Part shown: piece after piece, positions 1 to 6,101 of the stretch
How the letters are laid out: each line of letters opens with the position of its first letter
How positions within the stretch are numbered: the first letter of the stretch is position 1
Assembly: GCA_016296565.1 (NCBI GenBank)
Contig: JAEDJB010000047.1
Coordinates: forward strand, 1-12,754
Direction: 5' to 3'
From: Oscillospiraceae bacterium
GTDB taxonomy: Bacteria > Bacillota > Clostridia > Oscillospirales > Oscillospiraceae
DNA: 12,754 nucleotides
The notes under the pieces: model-generated
Database searches by the model: none
Seen by the model: the letters and a program-made list of their open reading frames with translations, nothing else
What the model was told of the DNA's origin: nothing
Position numbers and translations under genes: made by a program

Positions 1-17
1 ATCCTGGAACTCTAATC

Positions 18-23
18 TACAAT
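18..23 (+). promoter_or_regulatory. Possible -10 element for ilvE
   Basis: TACAAT lies 25 bases upstream of the ilvE start codon and differs from TATAAT at one position. With a usual 17-base spacer the matching -35 box would fall left of the window edge, so it cannot be checked. If real, the transcript would have a short leader of roughly 20 nt. Confidence 0.25.
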
Positions 24-48
24 TTCATACCGAAAGGGAGTATATACA

Positions 49-1113
49 ATGCTGGATATCAAGATCGAAAAGACCAAGAATCCCAAGGCAAAGCCCACCG
101 GCAAGCTGGGCTTCGGCAAGGTGTTCACCGACCACATGTTCGTCATGAACTACACCAACGGCAAGGGCTGGCACGATCCCCGGATCGTCCCCTACCAGGA
201 CATCACCCTGTCTCCCGCCTCCATGGTGTTCCACTATGGTCAGGAGATGTTCGAGGGTCTGAAGGCCTACAAGGGTGAGGACGGCGTCAACTACCTCTTC
301 CGTCCCGACATGAACGCCAAGCGCACCAACGACACCAACGACCGTCTGTGCATCCCCCAGATCCCCGTGGAGGATTTCGTCCAGGCTGTGAAGGCAGTGG
401 TGAAGGTGGACGAGGACTGGATTCCCACCGAGCCCGGCACCTCCCTGTACATCCGCCCCTTCATCATCGCCACCGAGCCCTTCCTGGGGGTGGATGTGTC
501 TGAGACCTTCCTGTTTATGATCATCCTGTCCCCCTCCGGGGCTTACTATGAAAGCGGTCTGGAGCCCGTGGGCATCTGGATCGAGGACGACTACGTTCGC
601 GCCGTCAAGGGCGGCATGGGCTTTGCCAAGACCGGCGGCAACTACGCAGCCTCCCTGGCCGCCCAGGTGAAGGCCCACAACGACGGCTATTCCCAGGTGC
701 TGTGGCTGGACGGCGTGGAGCGCAAGTACATTGAAGAGGTGGGCGCCATGAACATCTTCTTCAAGATCGACGGCAAGATCCTCACCCCCATGCTTAACGG
801 CTCCATCCTGCCCGGCATCACCCGGAACTCTGTGCTGCAGCTGTGCCGGGAATGGGGCATGGACGTGGAAGAGCGCCGCATCTCCGTGGACGAGCTGATC
901 CAGGCTCAGAAGGACGGCAAGCTGGAAGAGTGCTTCGGCACCGGCACCGCTGCGGTCATCTCTCCTGTGGGCAAGCTGCGCTACAAGGACGAGGTCATGA
1001 CCATCGGCGGCGGCAAGATCGGCCCCGTCAGCCAGAAGCTCTATGACACCGTCACCGGCATCCAGCTGGGCAAGCTGGAGGACAAGTTCGGCTGGCGCGT
1101 TGTGGTGGAATAA
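49..1113 (+). CDS. ilvE: Branched-chain amino acid aminotransferase
   Basis: This 354-residue protein is a fold-type IV PLP aminotransferase. The family reversibly transfers the amino group between leucine, isoleucine or valine and 2-oxoglutarate, the last step of branched-chain amino acid synthesis in the cytoplasm. The sequence shows the active-site block GGMGFAKTGGNYAASLAAQ (residues 188-206), with K194 as the expected Schiff-base lysine. It also shows YIEEVGAMNIFF (227-238) with the conserved glutamate E230, GSILPGITR (251-259) and the phosphate-loop motif GTGTAAVISPVG (297-308). Length and the extended N-terminal region fit the larger BCAT subclass (human and Bacillus type) better than the roughly 310-residue E. 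coli type. The ATG follows an AAAGGGAG ribosome binding site at 33-40. The gene appears monocistronic, since a strong terminator begins 17 bases after the stop. Codon use is strongly GC-biased. Other class IV enzymes (D-amino acid aminotransferase, ADC lyase) lack this N-terminal part, so the call is firm; substrate preference is by family only. Confidence 0.95.
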   Translation: MLDIKIEKTKNPKAKPTGKLGFGKVFTDHMFVMNYTNGKGWHDPRIVPYQDITLSPASMVFHYGQEMFEGLKAYKGEDGVNYLFRPDMNAKRTNDTNDRLCIPQIPVEDFVQAVKAVVKVDEDWIPTEPGTSLYIRPFIIATEPFLGVDVSETFLFMIILSPSGAYYESGLEPVGIWIEDDYVRAVKGGMGFAKTGGNYAASLAAQVKAHNDGYSQVLWLDGVERKYIEEVGAMNIFFKIDGKILTPMLNGSILPGITRNSVLQLCREWGMDVEERRISVDELIQAQKDGKLEECFGTGTAAVISPVGKLRYKDEVMTIGGGKIGPVSQKLYDTVTGIQLGKLEDKFGWRVVVE

Positions 1114-1130
1114 GTCCAGAACAATGAAAA

Positions 1131-1161
1131 GGAAGGAGGCTCCGGCCTCCTTCCTTTTTTT
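1131..1161 (+). terminator. Intrinsic terminator of ilvE, probably bidirectional
   Basis: A perfect 10-bp stem, GGAAGGAGGC (1131-1140) with GCCTCCTTCC (1145-1154), closes a TCCG tetraloop and is followed by seven T residues (1155-1161). Four A residues precede the stem at 1127-1130, so the minus-strand transcript has a short U-run after the same hairpin. The convergent MFS gene, which ends at 1197 on the minus strand, may share it. Confidence 0.92.
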
Positions 1162-1196
1162 GTGCCCGATGGCTTGCCCGCATTCTGTGGCTGTTG

Positions 1197-2468
1197 TCAG
1201 CTCCCATGGGTCCGGGCATCAAGCATCCGGGTTTCCTGAGTCTCCAGCCTGCGGAAGAATCGCCTTGCGCAGAGACCTACGCCGCACAGAACCACCCCCG
1301 TGGGCACGATCACCAGAAAAACCGCGTGAGAAAACGCGTCAAAGGCTATGCCGTACATGATTTGGCTGACGGGCTGGGCGCACAGGGTAATGGTGGACGT
1401 ATAAGCCATAATTTTCCCGAGCATGCTTTCCGGCGTAAGCTGCTGAATAATGGACAGGCCAAAAATCGAAAAGATGCTGGCGATCACCTGGATGATCACA
1501 AAGAAGCAGAGTAAGGTCCCATATCGCAGAAAAACCCCTGTGGGAAGGAGAAAGCTGGCGCCCACGGGAAACAGGCAAAGCCCGAGCCCCAAAATCAGGA
1601 GGCTCAGCTGGGAGGTGCGAAATCTTGCAATCAGAAAACCGGCGGCAACACTGCCCGCAAGGCCGGCCAGCCCCAGAACACTTTCCACGGCGCCGTAATA
1701 GTTTGCGCTCAGCCCGAGGGTGTTCCGCACCATATAAGGCAGGCCCACCAGCGCTGTGCCTTGGATGAAAAACGCAACCAGAGCGACCAGGAGAAGGAGC
1801 TTCAGAATGGCGGTTCTTTCCCGGCAAATATAGCGGAAACTGACCGTCAGGTCGCTCCGAAGGGTGACGAAAAACGACCCTTCCGGCCTGGCAGGAAGCC
1901 GGGGCAGCCGGATAAAGCACTCAAACAGAGCCGTTGCAAAAAAGCATGCCGCCCCCGTATACATAACCGTCCTCAGGCCAAAGGCGGTGTAGAGCATGCT
2001 GCCTGCAAAGGGGCCTGTTAAGGCAGAGAGTGCAGAAACCTGATTTACAACCGCGTTTCCCCGAACGAGATTGCTGCCGCGCTGCATTTGCGGGACACAG
2101 GCCTGGGCGGTGGGAGATTCAAAGGCCCCCAGCACGGACATGACGACCAGGGTTGCCGCAATGACCAGCAGGTCGTTTCCACGGGTCAGGAAAAGGGCGG
2201 AAGCCAGGATCGCAAGACCGGACAGAACGTCCAAAGCCACCATGATGTTGCGCCTGTTCACCCGATCGGCCAGCACGCCGCCCAACGGAGACAGCAGAAT
2301 CGTCGGCAGCATAGCGGCGGCCAGGAAACCGGCGAATACTGCTGCGGAACCGGTCCGTTCCAAAACATACATGGACAGAGCAAAGTCCAGGATGCAGTTT
2401 CCGAACAATGACACAGCCAGCCCTGCAATCAAAAGGGAGAAGTTTCTGGTAAAAAGTTTTTCTCGCAT
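1197..2468 (-). CDS. MFS efflux transporter (MFS_3-like)
   Basis: This 423-residue integral membrane protein has about twelve hydrophobic segments and is predicted to export a small molecule using the proton gradient. The MFS loop 2-3 signature is clear as GGVLADRVNRRNIM (residues 63-76). The C-terminal half carries QQLTPESMLGKIMAYTSTI (342-360), which resembles the MFS_3 group that includes the enterobactin exporter EntS and Mef-type macrolide pumps. The start is placed at 2468 because a textbook AGGAGG (minus strand, 2475-2480) sits 6 bases upstream; a longer reading from 2504 would put that ribosome binding site inside the gene. It lies downstream of an ArsR-type regulator on the same strand but has its own promoter (2557-2585). 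GC content looks lower than in the flanking housekeeping genes. The substrate cannot be told from sequence; antibiotic or metabolite efflux is an inference. Confidence 0.85.
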   Translation of the reverse strand: MREKLFTRNFSLLIAGLAVSLFGNCILDFALSMYVLERTGSAAVFAGFLAAAMLPTILLSPLGGVLADRVNRRNIMVALDVLSGLAILASALFLTRGNDLLVIAATLVVMSVLGAFESPTAQACVPQMQRGSNLVRGNAVVNQVSALSALTGPFAGSMLYTAFGLRTVMYTGAACFFATALFECFIRLPRLPARPEGSFFVTLRSDLTVSFRYICRERTAILKLLLLVALVAFFIQGTALVGLPYMVRNTLGLSANYYGAVESVLGLAGLAGSVAAGFLIARFRTSQLSLLILGLGLCLFPVGASFLLPTGVFLRYGTLLCFFVIIQVIASIFSIFGLSIIQQLTPESMLGKIMAYTSTITLCAQPVSQIMYGIAFDAFSHAVFLVIVPTGVVLCGVGLCARRFFRRLETQETRMLDARTHGS

Positions 2469-2482
2469 GGGATTCCTCCTGT

Positions 2483-2576
2483 ATCTAATATATTTTACGC
2501 ACATCTAATTTGATGGGAAAAGAAAAATGAATCCCAAGATTAGATTCATATCAAATATAATACACGAATATTAGAT
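2483..2576. repeat. Four ATCTAAT boxes in the MFS promoter and leader
   Basis: The 7-mer ATCTAAT occurs on the plus strand at 2483-2489 and 2503-2509 and, inverted as ATTAGAT, at 2539-2545 and 2570-2576. The left pair is 20 bp apart and the right pair 31 bp apart, close to two and three helical turns. The 2570-2576 copy lies inside the promoter spacer, the 2539-2545 copy just downstream of the expected transcription start, and the 2483-2489 copy almost touches the ribosome binding site. This layout suggests half-sites for a repressor, most simply the adjacent ArsR protein. Binding is not shown by the sequence alone. Confidence 0.5.
2527..2549. promoter_or_regulatory. Inverted repeat at the MFS transcription start (candidate operator)
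   Basis: ATGAATC (2527-2533) and GATTCAT (2543-2549) form a perfect 7-bp inverted repeat with a 9-bp spacer. On the minus strand it begins about 8 bases after the -10 box, over the likely +1, the classic place for a repressor to block initiation. It overlaps one of the ATCTAAT boxes (2539-2545). It could also act as a small leader hairpin. Confidence 0.45.
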
Positions 2577-2585
2577 ATATGTCAA
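2557..2585 (-). promoter_or_regulatory. Sigma-A promoter of the MFS gene
   Basis: On the minus strand a consensus TTGACA (2580-2585) is followed by exactly 17 bases and TATTAT (2557-2562). It lies just past the terminator hairpin of the upstream regulator gene and predicts a leader of about 80 nt before the MFS start. It shows the exporter is likely transcribed separately from the regulator. Confidence 0.8.
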
Positions 2586-2587
2586 GC

Positions 2588-2624
2588 AAATAAAAGCAAG
2601 GTGCTCTGCACCTTGCTTTTATTT
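2588..2624 (-). terminator. Terminator overlapping the ArsR-type gene stop codon
   Basis: A perfect 17-bp stem (2588-2604 with 2608-2624) closes a 3-nt loop. Its outer part is A/T-only, so either strand yields a U-rich 3' arm (TTTTATTT). On the minus strand it includes the TAA stop of the regulator gene (2619-2621) and ends just before the MFS promoter. Confidence 0.8.
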
Positions 2625-3647
2625 ATCCTCTCCCAGGAGGAGCGTATTCAATGTTTGAATGGTAGTCCGTAGGGTGTCCTTTGAGACCGAGTAGTAAACC
2701 CTGCCGTCCCGCTTTTCCACCTCTACTAAATGATGGCTTAACAGTACGTTCATGTGATGGGAAACGGTGGCTGCTGTCAGGTTCAGCGTCTCTGCCAGCT
2801 CCAGGTTATACTTTGGCGATTTTAACAGCGACAGCAAAATATCAAACTTACTGCTGTCACTCAAGGCTTTCAGGATAGGCAGAAGGTTTTCTTGGGAGGT
2901 CTTGGCCTGTTCCACCATCTGATACAAATCGTTGACGAAGAGGCCGACGTAAGAAACAGACGCGGAGCCTGCGGTATGGACAAGCTCCAGGGTCGGATAA
3001 ATCAGGGTGGGCGTTACCAAAGCCCCCTGATGGAGTTTGTCTCCAAAGGACTTTCCCTTTGGAAAGGCCTCCAACCGTTTGCGCAGCGGGCGGCTGACTG
3101 CGGCGATGGCGGCTTCATAGGCCGGAATGTTTTGCCGCACGATATGGGACAGCTTTTGAATGCTCTCTTTGGGAGATTGCAGGATGAGCATCATCTTCCA
3201 GCAGGTGGTGGGAGAATACCCCGAGGACTTCAGCCGGGCGATCATGCCGCTGGTTGAGGGAGGGGCGGCAGATTCCAGCGCCTCGCCGTCGGAAAGGACA
3301 TCCATCAATGCCAGTACGATTTCTGCCCCGGTGATCTCGTTCAAGTTGCTTTCGAACCACGCCGGATGACTTGCCGCAGCAATTTGCAGCAAAATAACAA
3401 ACTCATTGTCCTCGCCGGAAAAGAAGAAGTCAAAATCTTCCTTGCTCACAGGAGACATTGATTTCTGAAAGGCAGAAAAATATTTCTTTGGAAGGGGAGT
3501 GATCTTTCGGTAGAAGGCATCCCCGTTGATGCTGCAGTCAGCCGCGGCCTTTTCCCACAGCGCTTTCTGGTCCAAATAGGGATGGGCGCAGGTGTAGAGC
3601 AGGCCGATAATTTCAAAGTATGGGTTCAGGTTTGCTGCGATCTCCAT
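2619..3647 (-). CDS. ArsR-family transcriptional regulator with large N-terminal domain
   Basis: This is a 342-residue cytoplasmic DNA-binding protein. Residues about 257-325 form an ArsR-type winged helix-turn-helix: ALSDSSKFDILLSLL (261-275), the ELAETLNLTAATVSHHMNVL helix-turn-helix (283-302) and the wing RDGRVYYSV (313-321). A typical ArsR/SmtB protein is about 100 residues; here roughly 250 extra residues precede the DNA-binding part. I do not recognise that domain. It has no obvious membrane segment and no CxC-type metal site like that of ArsR or CadC, so a metal sensor is unlikely and an organic ligand is more plausible. The start at 3647 follows AAAGGGGG, 6 bases upstream. It is divergent from the DUF815 ATPase gene and precedes the MFS exporter on the same strand, which suggests it controls the exporter. 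One sampled line of sequence (2881-2940) is 47% GC by hand count, against 70% for a line in the next gene (4861-4920). Confidence 0.82.
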   Translation of the reverse strand: MEIAANLNPYFEIIGLLYTCAHPYLDQKALWEKAAADCSINGDAFYRKITPLPKKYFSAFQKSMSPVSKEDFDFFFSGEDNEFVILLQIAAASHPAWFESNLNEITGAEIVLALMDVLSDGEALESAAPPSTSGMIARLKSSGYSPTTCWKMMLILQSPKESIQKLSHIVRQNIPAYEAAIAAVSRPLRKRLEAFPKGKSFGDKLHQGALVTPTLIYPTLELVHTAGSASVSYVGLFVNDLYQMVEQAKTSQENLLPILKALSDSSKFDILLSLLKSPKYNLELAETLNLTAATVSHHMNVLLSHHLVEVEKRDGRVYYSVSKDTLRTTIQTLNTLLLGEDK

Positions 3648-3695
3648 GGTAAGCCCCCTTTGTTAGAACGAGATCGAAGAAAATTGATGTATATC

Positions 3696-3724
3696 ATTAT
3701 ACCCGGAGAACACTGAAAACACAA
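3696..3724 (-). promoter_or_regulatory. Promoter of the ArsR-type gene
   Basis: On the minus strand TTGTGT (3719-3724), a 17-base spacer and a perfect TATAAT (3696-3701) form a good sigma-A promoter. Directly after the -10 lies TGATGTATATCA (3685-3696), a 12-bp palindrome with one mismatched base pair, a possible autoregulatory site over the transcription start. Confidence 0.75.
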
Positions 3725-3736
3725 GGGCCGCCCTTG
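3722..3736. promoter_or_regulatory. 15-bp perfect palindrome between divergent promoters
   Basis: CAAGGGC-C-GCCCTTG has 7-bp arms around one central base. Its left end supplies the first three bases of the minus-strand -35 box and its right end the first three of the plus-strand -35 box. A protein bound here would contact both promoters at once, so it is a candidate shared operator for the regulator and the ATPase gene. Confidence 0.5.
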
Positions 3737-3762
3737 CAATGAAGACCAAAAAACAGTATAAT
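3734..3762 (+). promoter_or_regulatory. Promoter of the DUF815 ATPase gene
   Basis: TTGCAA (3734-3739), a 17-base spacer and a perfect TATAAT (3757-3762) form a strong sigma-A promoter 44 bases before the start codon. A near-palindrome, ATCGAATCCGAT (3768-3779, one mismatched pair), covers the likely transcription start. Confidence 0.8.
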
Positions 3763-3805
3763 ATGCAATCGAATCCGATATGAAAAACACCAGGAGGAAA
3801 GATAT

Positions 3806-5122
3806 ATGGATCAACTGGTATCCCGGCTGCTGCTCTATGGAGACCTGGGGCAGGACAGCATCCTCATGAAGCTCTCAAAGCTCTTCCAGGACTGGAAGGG
3901 AAACAACTGCCCCCGTCAGGCCCTCATCCGGGGGATCTATGACCAGGTGAAGGCCCTGCTGGACCTGGCCACCGACTACGGTTTTGACGAAAACCTGTGG
4001 CAGAACTACCTGACCTTCCTGCTCATGACCAACGAGAACTCCTTCAGCCTCATCACCGAGCGGGTGGGGGAGCTGGACGGGTCCGTGAACCACTTTGCCA
4101 AAAACGACTTTCAGGTGTTCCGCAGCCTGTTCCACTATGATTTCTCTCCCATTGAGCGGGATCTGGGCATCGACTGCTTCACCACTCTCTGCCACTACAA
4201 GGCCATCTACAAGCACGAGCGGCGGTACAACAAAAACGTCAGCGAGAAGGTTCGGGAGTTAAGCCACCGTCTGGCTGCGGCTCAGGACGAGGAGGAATTT
4301 TTCTCCTTGGTCACCGACCACTACCGCCAGTATGGCGTGGGCCTCATCGGCCTGAACAAGGCCTTCCGCATCAAGTCCGGCCCCAACGGGGTGGAGCTGA
4401 TCCCCATCTACAACACGGACAAGGTCATGCTGGCCGACCTGGTGGGCTACGAGAGCCAGAAGGCCCAGCTGCGGGGAAACACGGAGGCTTTCCTGGCCGG
4501 CCGCAGCGCCAACAACGCCCTGCTCTACGGCGACGCGGGCACCGGCAAGTCCTCCAGCGTCAAGGCCCTCATCAACGAGTACTACGACCAGGGCCTGCGG
4601 ATGATCGAAATCTACAAGCACCAGTTCAAGGACCTGTCGGCGGTGATCGCCATGGTGAAAAACCGCAACTACCGGTTCATCATCTTCATCGACGACCTGT
4701 CCTTTGAGGAGAACGAGGTGGAGTACAAGTTCCTGAAGGCGGTCATCGAGGGCGGCGTGGAGACCAAGCCGGACAACGTGCTGCTCTACGCCACCTCCAA
4801 CCGGCGGAACCTGATCCGGGAGACCTGGAAGGACCGGGGGGACATGGAGCACGACAACGACGTGCACCGGTCGGACACCCTGGAGGAAAAGCTCTCCCTG
4901 TCCGCCCGGTTCGGCACCCGTATCCAGTATTCCGTCCCCAACCACAACCAGTTCAAGGACATCGTCCTGGAGCTGGCCCAGCGGGAGGGGCTGAAGGTGA
5001 CCAAGGACGTGCTCCTGGCCGAGGCCAACAAGTGGGAGCTGCGCCACGGGGGCGTCTCCGGACGCACCGCCCAGCAGTTTATCAACTACATGTCCGGGAG
5101 CTTCCCGGTGAGCGAAACCTGA
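3806..5122 (+). CDS. AAA+ ATPase of the DUF815 family
   Basis: This 438-residue protein is predicted to be a soluble AAA+ ATPase. The N-terminal 200 residues look helical and have no motif I recognise. The ATPase core follows: Walker A GDAGTGKSSSVKAL (residues 242-255), Walker B FIIFIDDLSFE (291-301), sensor-1-like YATSNRRNL (328-336), the SARFGTRI segment (366-373) with a candidate arginine finger, and GVSGRTAQQF (416-425) near the end. The DDLSFE block, the KPDNVLLYATSNRRNL stretch and the overall length match DUF815 proteins, which are widespread in Firmicutes and lack a settled function as far as I know. AGGAGG at 3792-3797 lies 8 bases before the ATG. The gene has its own promoter and a terminator-like hairpin after it, so it appears monocistronic. 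Codon use is typical of the GC-rich host. MoxR or DnaA/DnaC-type ATPases are alternatives but lack the DDLSFE motif. Confidence 0.85.
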   Translation: MDQLVSRLLLYGDLGQDSILMKLSKLFQDWKGNNCPRQALIRGIYDQVKALLDLATDYGFDENLWQNYLTFLLMTNENSFSLITERVGELDGSVNHFAKNDFQVFRSLFHYDFSPIERDLGIDCFTTLCHYKAIYKHERRYNKNVSEKVRELSHRLAAAQDEEEFFSLVTDHYRQYGVGLIGLNKAFRIKSGPNGVELIPIYNTDKVMLADLVGYESQKAQLRGNTEAFLAGRSANNALLYGDAGTGKSSSVKALINEYYDQGLRMIEIYKHQFKDLSAVIAMVKNRNYRFIIFIDDLSFEENEVEYKFLKAVIEGGVETKPDNVLLYATSNRRNLIRETWKDRGDMEHDNDVHRSDTLEEKLSLSARFGTRIQYSVPNHNQFKDIVLELAQREGLKVTKDVLLAEANKWELRHGGVSGRTAQQFINYMSGSFPVSET

Positions 5123-5131
5123 ATAAACGAG

Positions 5132-5169
5132 CAGCGGTCAGTCAGGCATTTCCGGCTGGCCGCTGTTTT
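5132..5169 (+). terminator. Probable terminator after the DUF815 ATPase gene
   Basis: CAGCGGTCAG (5132-5141) pairs with CTGGCCGCTG (5156-5165) over 10 bp, with one G-U pair, around a 14-nt loop. Only four T residues follow (5166-5169), so termination may be partial. The hairpin ends just before the ribosome binding site of the next gene. Confidence 0.6.
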
Positions 5170-5189
5170 CAAAGAAAGGAGAGACAGCC

Positions 5190-6020
5190 ATGAAGATCGG
5201 AACCTATGTGCACCAGCTGCCGGTTACCTTTTCCGTGACGGAGACGGTGAAGCGGTTTGTGAACCTCTATCTCATTGCCGGGAAGGACTGCTGGCTCATC
5301 GACGCCGGGGTGGCCGGGTGCGGGGAGACCGTGGCGGCCTATCTGAAAAGCATCGGGCGGGACATGTCGGAGCTGCGGGGGATTTTCCTCACCCACGCCC
5401 ACCCGGACCACATGGGGGGCGCGGCGGAGCTGAAGGCGAAAACCGGCTGCCAGGTGTACGCCAGCCAGGGAGAGTGCCCTTGGATTCAGGACCGGGACCT
5501 GCAATTTAAGGAGCGGCCCATCCCCAACTTTTACGGCCTGGTGGGAGGCAGCGTGCCGGTGGACCGGGTGCTGGCAGACGGAGACGCTGTGGAGCTGGAG
5601 ACAGGCCTGACCCTTGCGGCAGTGAGCACCCCCGGCCACGGCGCGGACGACCTGTCCTATCTTTTAAAGGAAGAGGGGGTGCTGTTCACCGGGGACGCGG
5701 TGCCGGTGGCGGGGGACATCCCCATCTATGTAAACTGGGAGCAGAGCCTTGCCAGCCTGGCCCGGCTGAAGAGCCTGCCCGGGGTGAAGGCCTGGTGCGC
5801 CGCCTGGGATCAGGTGCACTGGGACCAGGAGGGCCTGGCAGCCATTCAGCGGGGAGAGCAGGTGATCGCCCGGCTGGGAAAGGCCGTGGAGCAGGTCTGG
5901 ACCCCGGGAATGCCCCTGGAGGAAACCGCCGCCAAGGTCTGCAGCGTGCTGGGGAGTCCCGGCCTCATGGGAAATCCCCTGTTCCTGCGCACCATCGCCA
6001 GCCACTGCACCACCCGGTAG
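5190..6020 (+). CDS. Metallo-beta-lactamase-fold hydrolase
   Basis: This 276-residue soluble protein belongs to the MBL-fold superfamily, whose members hydrolyse diverse thioesters, phosphoesters and lactones at a two-metal site. The first metal motif is LTHAHPDHMGG (residues 67-77), giving H69, H71, D73 and H74. Further ligands appear as TPGHGADD (147-154, H150) and LFTGDAV (165-171, D169). H210 in DQVHW lies 41 residues after D169, close to the spacing of the last histidine in glyoxalase II, although the usual GH pair is missing there. There is no signal peptide. The last 60 or so residues look helical and may cap the active site. AAAGGAG (5175-5181) sets the start. The gene is flanked by a hairpin upstream and a promoter-like sequence downstream, so it seems to be a single-gene unit. 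The substrate is not predictable; a beta-lactamase role is unlikely without a secretion signal. Confidence 0.85.
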   Translation: MKIGTYVHQLPVTFSVTETVKRFVNLYLIAGKDCWLIDAGVAGCGETVAAYLKSIGRDMSELRGIFLTHAHPDHMGGAAELKAKTGCQVYASQGECPWIQDRDLQFKERPIPNFYGLVGGSVPVDRVLADGDAVELETGLTLAAVSTPGHGADDLSYLLKEEGVLFTGDAVPVAGDIPIYVNWEQSLASLARLKSLPGVKAWCAAWDQVHWDQEGLAAIQRGEQVIARLGKAVEQVWTPGMPLEETAAKVCSVLGSPGLMGNPLFLRTIASHCTTR

Positions 6021-6037
6021 GGCGGCTGCCCCGCCGG

Positions 6038-6067
6038 TAGACAACCCGACCCGCCCCATGCTATACT
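6038..6067 (+). promoter_or_regulatory. Probable promoter of the two-component operon
   Basis: TAGACA (6038-6043) and TATACT (6062-6067) are separated by 18 bases. The -10 is preceded by TG one base upstream (6059-6060), an extended -10. It lies 34 bases before the response regulator start. A small GGCGG/CCGCC stem (6021-6035) with no T-run sits just upstream. Confidence 0.55.
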
Positions 6068-6101
6068 ATCCCCATCAACCTGCGCGAAAGGAGGCCCCGC
6101 C

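Noticed and set aside
25..678. 217-codon open frame on the minus strand
   Set aside because: It is antisense to the intact ilvE gene and of glycine/valine/histidine-rich composition.
2469..2504. Longer N-terminus for the MFS protein
   Set aside because: The AGGAGG at 2475-2480 would lie inside the gene, and the added residues are not part of the membrane protein pattern.
4259..5047. 262-codon open frame on the minus strand
   Set aside because: It is antisense to the DUF815 ATPase core, with low-complexity V/L/G/Q-rich sequence and no motif.
6014..6040. CCGGTAG direct repeat 20 bp apart after the MBL gene
   Set aside because: A 7-mer pair in GC-rich DNA at a stop codon is easily coincidental and has no further structure.
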